A DNA stretch of 64,000 nt from Aegilops tauschii subsp. strangulata (lineage: Eukaryota; Streptophyta; Magnoliopsida; Poales; Poaceae), in assembly GCF_002575655.3 (NCBI RefSeq), contig NC_053035.3:380533792-380597791 (forward strand), in the 5' to 3' direction. The notes below the pieces were generated by a model that had not been told where the DNA came from, did not search any database, and saw nothing but the letters and a program-made list of their open reading frames with translations. Position numbers and translations under genes: made by a program. Shown here piece by piece: positions 46,101 to 55,679 of this stretch. The first letter of the stretch is position 1. Every line of letters begins with the position of its first letter.

Positions 46101-46853
46101 CCATTTGAATTGAAGCCTTACGCTCCCTGGATTATGAGATTCCTCACAACAAGATCCTCAATCAATTACAAGGCTGACACACTCAACCATGGCAGCTACT
46201 TGCCACCCATTGAAGTCCTCAAGCGGACATATTCCTCAGCTGATGAAAAGGGCAAGGCCACTGCTGTTATTGATGAAGGCATTCGTCCATTGGATGGTCA
46301 GTTCCACAAAGCTGCATCTTACTCCACCAATGATGACTCTGCCACTCATGACTCTGCCGCCAATGCCTCAAAGCAAAATCCTCAAGCCACGGCTCCAAGG
46401 GTGATGACTGATCGTGAGCTTCTCCTCAGTCTTCACCAGAAGGTCGATCGCAACCACAAATGGGTTAAGCATTAGTTTGGTTCTATTCTTCACAACATGA
46501 CTGCTACACACAATGCAGTGAAGAAAAACCATTACTACCTCCATGAAATCTTCGGTCGCACCTGGGATGTTTTGTCTCACCTTTATGGTGAAGAAGATCT
46601 GAAGCAAATGGGCCTCCAACAGGACTTTGACTGGTCTCAACCACCAGCAAAGAAATTCAAGAAAGTCAAAGTTCCTTCAACGGTAGCCAGCTCATATTCT
46701 TCAACACGCGAGACAGATGAGTATGAAGATTTGGACGACACTACGCAGGCCCTACTACAACAACCGACCCCAACACGCTGGCGCTGCTCGATCAAGATGA
46801 TATTCTTCAGGGGCATTAGTCCTCATTTTTCGATCCTTGTGGTCATTCGATGA
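43105..46853 (+). pseudogene. Extra (envelope-like) gene of the Copia element, broken by stops
   Basis: A start ATG at 43105 opens a frame that changes near 43560 and then runs in one frame from 43569 to 46853, about 1,090 codons, interrupted by stops at 44916, 45471, 45726, 45993 and 46473. The protein starts basic, with KKLEVNTAFEIPEDIYDEYC and RRWAREWMEYRYVTPKYMKK, followed by a Pro/Ala/Ser-rich and Lys-rich middle, then an acidic part and a C-terminal region with GAMKPLKPG-like and NIIHGVPVNYHGFFMRTL segments. SIRE/Maximus elements carry such a gene after pol; it is called envelope-like by position. I see no convincing signal peptide or membrane segment in what is readable, so an envelope role is not shown by the sequence. 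Confidence 0.75.
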
Positions 46854-47322
46854 CAAAGGGGGAGAAATTTGAGTTAGTCTTCAAGCGGGTCTCTCTATAT
46901 GGGCGTTTTTTTTGCTAAGTTACAACTCTCATTCTTTTGAAGACTTTGTTGGATCGAGTTGTAAACTTAAACCCGATGGTGGTCTGATACTTTTGATGTG
47001 TTCTTCTGCATGCTTATTCCTCATATATCTTAATGCACGCATGCTGAATTACATCAGTCACCATATTTCATCATGCATTTCAAATTCTTCATATCATATG
47101 ATAAATGCGTGTATGAATTACAAGATATAGGGGGAGATCTCCATGATTCTACTCTTCAAATGTGCATTGCTCCAAAAGAAAATTCCTCACTATGCACATC
47201 TTCAGGGGGAGTTCTTCTATATCTTGCAATCAAATTCCTCAATATCAGTATTTACACTTCACATGTTTATCCCCGTTGAAAACTTAACCTATATTGTCAT
47301 CAATCACAAAAAAGGGGGAGAT
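46854..47322 (+). other. 3' noncoding region with repeated polypurine tracts
   Basis: No gene. The tract aaaaaagggggagat at 47309-47322 directly precedes the 3' LTR and is the functional polypurine tract by position. Three further gggggag tracts lie upstream at about 46857, 47129 and 47204. The stretch is otherwise AT-rich with many attcctca and cttca words. Confidence 0.75.
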
Positions 47323-48193
47323 TGTAAGTGCATCTAGTGGCTCTTAGTGATTTTGGTGTATTGAAGACTTATAGGTTAAGGGACTAATGTGTTTGTGAGT
47401 GTACACAAATCTATAAGTCTATGAGGAGTTTGATATTTACAGAGAAAGTCGACCCCTAAAAATGAATGTCTTCAACTGAAGACTTTGGATTTCTAAAGAC
47501 TTTGAAAGTGAAGAAATTGGTGTGGCCGTGAAGACTTGGATTTCATGCAAGGAGCATGAAGCATGAAGACTTTTGTTTTCGTAGTTTCATTTTCTCTGTC
47601 TTGAGTCATAGGAAACACCGTACTGTAAAAGGGGGTCGAGGAAATACTATCGAAATGTTTCCAAGTGATGCTCAACTCAAAAGCCTACACCTACCCAATC
47701 CTTTCGAGTGAAGCCATTCGAAATACGGTGAGGACTGTGTGTCCGGGATGGTGTGCCCTCAGGTTTAAATACCTAGCCGCTCCAACCAGACGTACAACTG
47801 TCACAGCAGTTGGAACTGGTCTACCAAATCATTGTCTTCACCAAGTCAACTGGTTCTATTTCCTCAACTCTTCCATTTCCTCATTACTGTGTTGTGTACT
47901 TGTTCATATCTGTTTGAAGACTTTGACTGAAGACTTTCTCAATTTCCTCAGTTCAATTTCTTCAGTTTGTTTGTCTTCTTCCTCTTTATCACGTGTTTAC
48001 GCTTTCTGTACTCCGTGCTTGTTTTCATTTCATCATGATGACTGTGCTAATGTTCTGCTATGTTTGCGTCTGAGTACTTATTCCGCTGCAAGTAGTTCTT
48101 CGCTAAGGAATTTCCTCATCCTGAAATTCCTCAGTGAAGAATTTCTAAAAATCGCCTATTCACCCCCCCTCTAGTCGACTTAATGCACTTTCA
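47323..48193 (+). repeat. 3' LTR of the Copia element with internal deletion
   Basis: 871 bp, against 1,507 bp in the 5' LTR. It matches the 5' copy up to gccattcgaaat (about 47724) and again from acggtgaggact (about 47725), so about 625 bp corresponding to 34733-35357 are missing, including the TATA box. The bases at the joint (aat) are shared by both sides in the 5' copy. It ends canonically in ctttca at 48193. Confidence 0.9.
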
Positions 48194-48689
48194 ATGACGG
48201 CTTGAACCAGATGGGTGCCTGACGGGGGAAACTCCAGCCAGCAGGTTGAAGTCTGATACTTGCGACCCTCTCTCCTACTTTGGTCTGCAGAGCATGCCGG
48301 CACATATCAGGGTATGGTGCATGGAGAGACGCATGGTATGCTGTGTACACACAGTTTTGCCTGATGAACGAAACTGCACTGCCATCATGATCCTTTCCGT
48401 CGGTTATCTCCTGGCTAATCGGATAATTCAGTCCGAGAAACAGAGAGCGTGTAGTAAGGTTACTTACCAGCCTCCAGTCAAAAATTGCTGAAGGCCCAGA
48501 GAAGCTGGGATCCTGCTCAAAGACCTTGCAGTGACTATGATTGTATTCCGTGAAACAACACGTCCAGTACGTGCAAACCATCATCCATCGTTCGGCCTCG
48601 TTTGATCGAGCCAGGAACTACCTGCAACTGCCATGCCGATTTTCTTTGAAAGGTTCTAGGATTAGGAAGGGTAGGGACACCAGGCAGCC
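48194..48689 (-). pseudogene. Exon-like pieces of an unidentified host gene, cut by the Copia element
   Basis: On the minus strand three segments join in one frame through splice consensus: exon 48689-48623 (acceptor tgttgtag before it, donor gtagtt after), exon 48524-48468 (acceptor cactgcaag, donor gtaagt) encoding VFEQDPSFSGPSAIFDWRL, and exon 48410-48194 (acceptor ttagccag) with KDHDGSAVSFIRQN and RLQPAGWSFPRQAPIWF. The intron between the last two would be only 57 bases, short for a plant and in frame, so it may instead be coding. The Copia LTR ends the last exon at 48193; a 3' UTR-like piece lies beyond it at 33977-34319. I do not recognise the protein. Earlier exons would be right of 48851, beyond another insertion. 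Confidence 0.45.
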
Positions 48690-48851
48690 TACAACATCAT
48701 ATCAAGTTGGAGTCAAATAAAAAAGGGCTCGTACTGTAGTCAATCTTAAGAACAACATGTTATGAGCATGAATATTTTTTCAGTAAATGTTGACAGTAAT
48801 ATAAGCAAGCCATCATGAAATCATAGGAAAGTAACATGCTGCTGTAATAGG

Positions 48852-49754
48852 TGTCAGCGTTCTGGGAACGGGGGTCCCCGGACTTGCCTGTCTGCGGCCC
48901 ACGGCGTGGCTCTGCGAGCGGGCCCGTACGGCCCATCTTCACGACCAAGCACTCAAGACTCTCGCGAGGGGCCAAGCCTCGCGAGGCGGGCGACGCAAGA
49001 CCTCCTCGGGAGAGGCCTCACCAAGTTGGCTGATGAGGGGCGGAGAGATCAAGGCAAGGCAAACCTCACGAGGTTCTCATGACATGAGCCATGACGACCG
49101 AGACCAGGCGAGCGCCCGGCGGGCGCCAGTGCATGCAGTGTCCTTGTTTCCTATTTGGTGCTAAGGAAGCAAGCGCGGGCAAAGAGTACCGAGGCATCAA
49201 GCAAAGGTTTCTATATCGGTGCAATGAGACCAAGAACAGCAGGACGGCAAGACGGAGGTCACCATGGAGCCCAAGGCGGCGGCACCACCAGAGCCTTTTG
49301 TAGGCGAAGACTGCTTTTGTCAGGATAAGCTCTACTAGTTGTCCCCTGTCAAATTGGCCGTTGTTGGCTCCCTTCCCGCACAATATTTGGGGAGAGGACC
49401 AGGGCCTCTATAAATAGGACTAGCCACCACACTGAACTGAGCTCGATCTGATCTTTAGCCAACCCTTAGCCACACACCGAGCACAAGAACGCCTCAACCT
49501 TAGGAGGATGTTCTTCCCCTTGTAACTGTTCATCCTTAGCCCAAGAGGCAATCCACCAGCACCACACTGGAGTAGGGTATTACACCACAACGGTGGCCTG
49601 AACTAGTATAAATCTTGTGTCCTTTGTGTTGCGAGTTTGTCGAGTTAGTCCTTGAGATCATAGCAAAGCTAGGACGTGGATCAGTAGGGGGAGATCTTCG
49701 TGCGCACCCCAGAGTTTGAACCTTAAGGGTTTTGCTGGAACCCGTGATCCAACA
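48852..49754 (+). repeat. 5' LTR of the second Gypsy element
   Basis: 903 bp from TGTCAGCGTTCTGGG to gaacccgtgatccaaca, with TATAAATAG at 49409-49417 in gcctctataaataggac. The primer site tggcgtgcgaggtagg starts at 49757. A cctcgcgag/cctcacgag word recurs in its first part. The partner LTR is not in the window. Confidence 0.85.
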
Positions 49755-49826
49755 TTTGGCGTGCGAGGTAGGTGTGCACCGAAGTTTCCCTTCCGTAGCT
49801 CCGCGCCCCGTTGCTTCATCGTCTCC

Positions 49827-51343
49827 ATGGCGGACACACGCCGCGCTCGCGCTGAGCGCCGGGCTGCCCTCGCCACCCGTGTTGGTCAGACGGCTCCCGT
49901 CGGCGGGCCACCCCTTCATTCTCCATCGCCTGCCGCCAACGCCGCCACCGGCCCGTCGGGGAACGAGCAACAATCATCCTCGCTGCACCCCTCGGTGCGG
50001 CGGGACGGCCGCACCGCCACACCATCGCTGACCCCGGCCGGTTCGTCATCCCACGCTCATCGCACTCCCATGGACGAGAAGGCCGCTCTGTGCATGGCAT
50101 GCGAGCTCCTGCGCTACCGCCCCATCGACGACCTCTACGAGGACTGGCTCGACCACATCGCCGAGCTTGTCAGCGCCGCATGGGGCTCCCCTGCGCCGTC
50201 CTTCTCGCTGCCTCGCCCTCGGCCAGCTACGGGCGACGTAGCTCACGGAGCCCCTCCACCACCTCCGCACCAAGACGGCGCCCTGGCGCCAAGGGACGCG
50301 GCTCCACGGCGCGACCCACCGCGTCCAGCACCCGCGCGTGAAGAAAGAAGTTGTCAAGAAGTCCCTTGACCGCAAGAAAACGCTCCACCACTCCCCGCAC
50401 CGCCACGTCAGGATCTCTTGCTTCGGCAGGGCCCCACGCCGTTGCCGTGGCGGCGCGCGGGCGCCAAGACCAAGCTCCACCTCCAAGACGGGCACCGGTG
50501 ACCACGGCCGGCTGCCGCGCCTTCACCCCCGAGCTGCGTAGCGTCGCCTGGCCGGGCATGTTCAAGCCGGATCTACCTCCTTGCTACGACGGCACCCCCG
50601 ACCCTGCAGAGTTCCTGCAGCTCTACGAGATGAGCATCGAGGCGGCCAACAGCGACGAGAAAGTCATGGCGAACTGGTTCCCCATGGCTCTCAAGGATGG
50701 TGCCCGCTCCTGGCTCCTGAACCTGCCTCCAGGCTCGATCTCCTCCTGGAGCGAGATGCGCGACCGTTTCGTTGCCAACTTCCAGGGCACTCATGACCGC
50801 CCACCGGCTGCGGGTGACCTACGTCGCGTCAAGCAACAACCAGGAGAGATCCTCCAGAAGTACATCCAACGCTTCAACAACGTTCACCTCAAGATCCCCA
50901 AGGTGACGGACGAGGCCATCATCTCCGCGTTCTCTGATGGCGTCCGTGACGTCAAGATGAAGGAGGTGCTCGCCATCCATGAGGAGCTATGCACATCTCT
51001 GGAGCTGTTCAACCTGGCGACCAAGTGTGCAAGAGCTGAGGAGGGGCGCCTCTTCCTCCTCGAGCTCCCGACTGTGGACCCGGAGGAGAAGAAAGCCAAG
51101 GCCAAGGACGTGAAGCGCAAGGGAGCATCCGTGCTCGCGGCGGAGCCAGACACTAAGCGCGGCAGGGACCAGCCCGAGTCATCCAAGGGCGGACGACCGT
51201 TCTGTGCCTTCCACAACCTGCATAGCCACAACACCAGCGACTGTCAAGAGCTCAGAGCCATTCGAGAAGGACGCTTCGGTCGACGCCCCGAGCGCAATGA
51301 CCGGGGTTACGGCCGAGGAGGAGGACGTGGTGGCGGACGCTGA
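49827..51343 (+). pseudogene. Gag of the second Gypsy element, frameshifted
   Basis: ATG at 49827 (MADTRRARAERRAALATR) opens a Pro/Ala/Arg-rich N-terminus that ends at a stop near 50369; the rest lies in another frame to a stop at 51341-51343, so one frameshift near 50340-50370 splits the gene. The gag core is clear: CYDGTPDPAEFLQLYEMSI (from about 50581), DGARSWLLNLPPGSISSW and FQGTHDRPPAAGDL. A short Cys/His segment CAFHNLHSHNTSDC (near 51201-51242) and an Arg/Gly-rich end follow, the RNA-binding part. The protein would form the particle shell. Leader length and ATG context make 49827 the likely start. Confidence 0.85.
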
Positions 51344-52645
51344 GATGACCGAGGCCCACGCCAGGAGTGGCGCGACCGGCCTCGCGAGGACCGCTGGCAG
51401 GATCAGCCTGGCGAGGGCGCCTGGAGGGACCAGCCTCGTGAGGATCATCCTCAGGGCAATGCCAGTCTTCCTCCACTACCTCCACCACCAAGAAGGAACG
51501 ACGACCACCATCAGGACGAGGGGGCCGGGGGCTTCCGGGAGCCGTGTGCCATCGCTTGCATCTTTGGCGGAGCTCAGGCCCCAGCCTCGCAGCGTATCTT
51601 CAAAAAGTTTGCTCGTGAAGTGAATGCAGTCCTCCCCAAGCTCGAGGCCACGCGCCCGCTCAGACGGTCCAAGTGCTCCATCATGATCAGTTCGGCAGAT
51701 CAGCTCAAGTGTGCGGCCACTGCTGGCGTTCTCCCGATGTTCTGTTCACCCGTCATCAGCAACATGCAAGTTACCAAGACTCTCATCGACGGCGACGCAG
51801 GGCTTAACATCCTGTCCGTCGACACGTTCGACAACCTCCAAGTGCCGTATGATCAGCTTCAGCCCACCAAGCCTTTCTTAGGAGTGACCGACGGTTCCAC
51901 CACACCGATAGGGCAGGTCCGCCTCCCTGCCACCTTCGGATAACGCAACAACTACCGCACCGAACTCATCGACTTCGACGTCGCGCACATCCGTCTGCCG
52001 TACAATGCAATCCTCGGGTATCCAGCCCTGGCCAAGTTCATGGCGGTGACCCATCACAGCTACAACGTCCTTAAGTTGCCAGGAAGCGGCGGAATCATCA
52101 CAGTCCCATGCGAAGAAAGAGACGCGGTGTGCTCCCTCGAGCGTGCCTTCCAAGCTGCAGCAATCAATGACCCCGACAGCAAGAGCGAGTGCCCTCCTGA
52201 GGCCACCCCAAAGAAGAAGAAGAAGCTGCTCTGCGCAGGACCTCAGGAGGGTGGCATCGCAAGTGGAACCTTGTCAGGCTCAGCGCCCGCGCGAGGGGTG
52301 CCTCCCTCCATCGCATGGGAAAGCGCCCCCGGCGCCCTTCTCGGGCAGGGCTCGGGGGCTCTCTTCTGGAGGGCCGCGGACCTTGCCAACATCACAAGGG
52401 AGGCACTCGGGCACCACTTGGAGGCGTGCTTCACGGCATGTTTCCCTCAGGAGAACACAGGGCGAGGATCACCCACCGTTCAGGAGTTCATCACCAGGGC
52501 CACTCAGCAACTGCAAGACGCAAGGGCCATGCGCAGCGACCGCCGCACACCAGGCGCAGCTCCCCATCCAGGCGAGGATGCCGGGCTGCGGATCTGCATC
52601 GACGTCCCAGGGCTCAACAGGGCCGCGTCTCAGGAGCTCTTCTAG
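51344..52645 (+). pseudogene. Protease and RT remnants of the second Gypsy element
   Basis: A retropepsin region at 51620-51943 has TLIDGDAGLNILS (catalytic Asp near 51787) and ends at a TAA at 51941-51943; the second patch (YNAILGYPALAKFMAVTHH) continues at about 52002 onward in another frame. After an Ala/Pro-rich linker in 52040-52645, the RT is reduced to its first block, RICIDVPGLNRAASQELF, just before a stop at 52643-52645. The central RT, including the YxDD box, is absent. The deletion thus removed most of pol while leaving the upstream gene order. Confidence 0.75.
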
Positions 52646-53271
52646 CCTTCGCGCGTGGGACGCTGCGAGGGTCCACCGCACAGCTACGTTCGCATGCCGT
52701 TTTGCCCGCCGAGCGTGGCGTCTGCCTATCAGCACAACCTACAGCGCGCCTTGGCGACTCAGGAGGCCAGACACCACGCCATCCTGACGGAGATGGAGAC
52801 GGTCCTCAAGGAACCGCCTAGACCCCCAGAGCCTCCCAGGCTCAGTGTCCCGGTGGCTCATGAGGAGCGACCCCTTCGCCGCGTACCTTCAGCCGCCCCA
52901 ACATCCCTTCATCAACAGAACCAGGTGACATTTTCCAGTTTATTTAGCTGGGAGCACCCCCCGGGCTGCATCATTCCCAGGCTGCGTGGGTCCGTCCTTG
53001 TGGCATGTATCCATTTTTTCGTCTTTAGCTTAACTTGCTGGGGGCGCCCCTCGGGCTGCATCATCCCCAAGCCGCTCGGGCCTGACCCAGTGGCATTATC
53101 TTCCCTGCATTTACTTCAGCCAGTTTGCTTTCCATGCTTAATCTACCTATGAATACCACCTGCTTGATTGGCACTTACCCCGGGAGTTGCTCACTCTGGC
53201 GCGATGCTTGTGATTGGGTCCGTCCCTGCAACGTCGACAAATCTGAGCGGCCGAGCTCTGGCCACACACGC
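52646..53271 (+). other. Degenerate tail of the second Gypsy element with 90 bp duplication
   Basis: A short RT-like phrase YVRMPF at about 52683 is followed by sequence that no longer resembles RT (AYQHNLQRALATQEARHH). At 52947-53110 a unit of about 90 bases is present twice, each with gctggg(a/g)gc(a/g)cccc(c/t)cgggctgcatcat. No gene continues. It ends at the LTR inserted at 53272. Confidence 0.6.
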
Positions 53272-54782
53272 TGATACGTCCATTTTGCATCATGCTTTTA
53301 TATTGATATTTATTGCATTATGGGCTGTTATTACACGTCATGTTACAATACTTATGGCTATTCTCTCTTATTTTACAAGGTTTATCATCAAGAGGGAGAA
53401 TGCCGGCAGATGGGATTCTGGGCTGGAAAAGGAGCAAATGTTGGAAACCTATTCTATACAGCTCCAAAAGTCTTGAAACTCCACGAAAGTCATTTTTGGA
53501 ATTATTAAGAATTATTGGGAGAAGAAAATACAAGAGGGGGCCCACACCCTGGCCAGGAGGGTGGGGGGCGCCCCCCCTACTGGGCGCGCCCCCTGTCTCC
53601 TGGGCCCCCTGGTGGCCCTCCGATGCCCATCTTCTGCTATATGAAGGCTTTTACCCTGGAAAAAATCATAAGCAAGCTTACGGGACGAAACTCCGCCGCC
53701 ACGAGGCGGAACCAATCTAGGGCTCCAGCGGAGCTGTTCTGCCGGGGAAACTTCCCTCCGGGAGGGGGAAATCATCACCATCGTCATCACCAACGATCCT
53801 CTCATCGGGAGGGGGTCAATCTCCATCAACATCTTCACCAACACCATCCCCTCTCAAAACCCTAGTTCATCTCTTGTATCCAATCTTGTATCAAAACCAC
53901 AAATTGGTACCTGTGGGTTGCTAGTAGGTGTTGATTACTCCTTGTAGTCGATGCAAATTGGTTTACTTGGTGGAAGATCATATGTTCAGATCCTTAATGC
54001 ATATTAATACTCCTCTGATCATTAACATGAATATGCTTTGTGAGTAGTTACGTCTATTCCTGAGGACATGGGTGAAGTCTTGCTATTAGTAGTCATGTGA
54101 ATTTGGTATTCATTCGATATTTTGACGAGATGTATGTTGTCTCTCCTCTAGTGGTGTTATGTGAACGTCGACTACATGACACTTCACCATTATTTGGGCC
54201 TAGAGGAAGGCATTGGGAAGTAATAAGTAGATGATGGGTTGCTAGCGTGACAGAAGCTTAAACCCAAGTTTATGCGTTGCTTCGTAAGGGGCTGATTTGG
54301 ATCCACTAGTTTCATGCTATGATTAGGTTTACCTTAATACTTCTTTTGTAGTTGCGGATGCTTGCAATAGGGGTTAATCATAAGTGGGATGCTTGTCCAA
54401 GTAAGGGCAGTACCCAAGCACCGGTCCACCCACATATCAAATTATCAAAGTACCGAACGTGAATCATATGAGCGTGATGAAAACTAGCTTGACGATAATT
54501 CCCATGTGTCCTCGGGAGCGCTTTTCTCATTATAAGAAATTGTCCAGGCTTGTCCTTTGCTACAAAAAGGATTGGGCCACCGTGCTGCACCTTATTTACT
54601 TTTATTGCTCGTTACCCGTTACGAATTATCTTATCACAAAACTATCTATCACCTACAATTTCAGTGCTTGCAAAGAATACCTTACTGAAAACCGCTTGTC
54701 ATTTCCTTCTCCTCCTCGTTGGGTTCGACACTCTTACTTATCGAAAGGACTACAATAGATCCCCTATACTTGTGGGTCATCA
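53272..54782 (+). mobile_element. 5' LTR of another TGATACGTC-type Gypsy element
   Basis: 1,511 bp from TGATACGTCCATTTTGC to cttgtgggtcatca, with canonical ends, followed by a tRNA-Asp primer site at 54794-54811, so it is a 5' LTR in plus orientation. Its last 100 bases (tcgacactcttacttatcgaa...acttgtgggtcatca) match the 3' end of the LTR at 1890-3432, while the 5' parts differ, so the two are related families. The body of the element is displaced by the CACTA insertion at 54844. The last bases before it, cacgc (53267-53271), are the presumed left target duplication. Confidence 0.88.
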
Positions 54783-54793
54783 AGACTCTTTTC

Positions 54794-54811
54794 TGGCGCC
54801 GTTGCCGGGGA
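54794..54811 (+). other. Primer binding site, tRNA-Asp type
   Basis: TGGCGCCGTTGCCGGGGA, 11 bases after the LTR end at 54782, identical to the site at 1861-1878 on the other strand. About 30 bases of leader follow before the CACTA end at 54844. Confidence 0.9.
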
Positions 54812-54843
54812 GTGAAGCGCCTTTGGTGAGTGGAACTTGGTAA

Positions 54844-55210
54844 CACTACTAGGAAAAGGGCTATAGATGGAATGGCCACTAATGGCGCACCAGACATGTG
54901 GTGCGCCACTACTATATAGCAGTGGCGCACCACGGTCTGGTGCGCCATTAGTGTGAAAGACACTAATGGCGCACCAGACGCAAGGTGTGCCATTAGTAAC
55001 AATTTTTTTATTTTTCCAAACATACTAATGGCGCACCAGGGAACAGTGCGCCATTACTAGTTTAAACTAGTAATGGCGCACTGTTCCCTGGTGCGCCATT
55101 AGTGTTTTTTTTGCAAAACTACTAATGGCGCACCACCAGCAAGTGCGCCATTAGTAACCAGGGTTACTAATGGCGCATTTGTTGGTGGTGCGCCATTAGT
55201 AACCTGGGAC
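54844..55210 (+). repeat. 5' terminal and subterminal repeats of the large CACTA element
   Basis: About a dozen copies of taatggcgcacc or its complement gtgcgccattag, in facing pairs separated by 5-15 bases, form a string of small possible hairpins. In CACTA elements such arrays bind the element's own protein (family knowledge). AT-rich tracts separate the pairs. Confidence 0.9.
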
Positions 55211-55679
55211 GAGCTAGATATTCTGGACAACCACACCTACCCACTCACTTTCCCCACTTCATTCTCTCCACCTCCTCCTCCAAGCTTGTCTTGGCTGCCT
55301 CCTCCTCCTCACCTCATTTGCACCATAAATTCATCCAAATTAAGTGGTTAAATTACCTTTTTTGATAGGCAAGTAAGGGGGAAACTATCTTTATGTTGTT
55401 CTCCCTCCAACAACGTGCACATGCACTTTTTATGGCCTAGCTAGATCTATGTCTGTTTGCGGTGTTGCATATGTTTGTGGTGTTGCATATATGTTTGTGT
55501 TTGCAGGTACTGATATTTGAAATGCGATAGTTGCCAATATTTTGCCGGAATGTTGATTCATTTCCGTTTCGGCGAGAATTTTGGCACTATGCATTCTTTT
55601 TGGTCCTATTTTTAGGGAAAGTCATGCCAAATTTTTTCTTGGTTCTAAAATATCGTTTTGCTCTACCCCGCAGGTGACC

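Larger units (their letters stand above)
34320..48193 (+). mobile_element. Large Copia retrotransposon, Maximus/SIRE type
   Basis: 13.9 kb with LTRs at 34320-35826 and 47323-48193, an initiator tRNA-Met primer site and Copia gene order (gag, integrase, RT, RNase H), then an extra envelope-like frame and a long 3' noncoding region. Length, LTR start TGTAAGTGCATCTAG and the extra gene fit the Maximus group of the SIRE lineage in Triticeae (family name recalled). The 5 bp flanks do not match (aagaa before 34320, atgac after 48193), so the element or its flank was rearranged after insertion. All its coding frames are broken. Seven of its stop codons look like C-to-T or G-to-A changes. Confidence 0.88.
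48852..53271 (+). mobile_element. Second Gypsy element, pol mostly deleted, right end missing
   Basis: A 5' LTR (48852-49754), primer site and gag identify a Gypsy element that shows protease but only small pieces of RT, and no RNase H or integrase. Its right part is cut at 53271/53272 by a younger LTR. It sits within what looks like an intron of the host gene fragment at 48194-48689. The last bases before it are atagg; no right duplication can be checked. GC content is high. It may be an internally deleted derivative that moves with help, or a decayed autonomous copy. Confidence 0.8.

Noticed and set aside
35358..48174. Similar 150-170 codon frames at 35358-35807 and 47665-48174
   Set aside because: They lie in corresponding parts of the two Copia LTRs and are repeated only because the LTRs are copies. 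There is no domain and they end at the LTR edge.
48760..48975. Small minus-strand frame across the left edge of the second Gypsy LTR
   Set aside because: It crosses the junction between intron-like sequence and the LTR and cannot be a gene from before the insertion.
49816..50565. Long minus-strand frames opposite gag of the second Gypsy element
   Set aside because: They are shadows of a GC-rich coding region; the plus-strand frame carries the recognisable gag domain.
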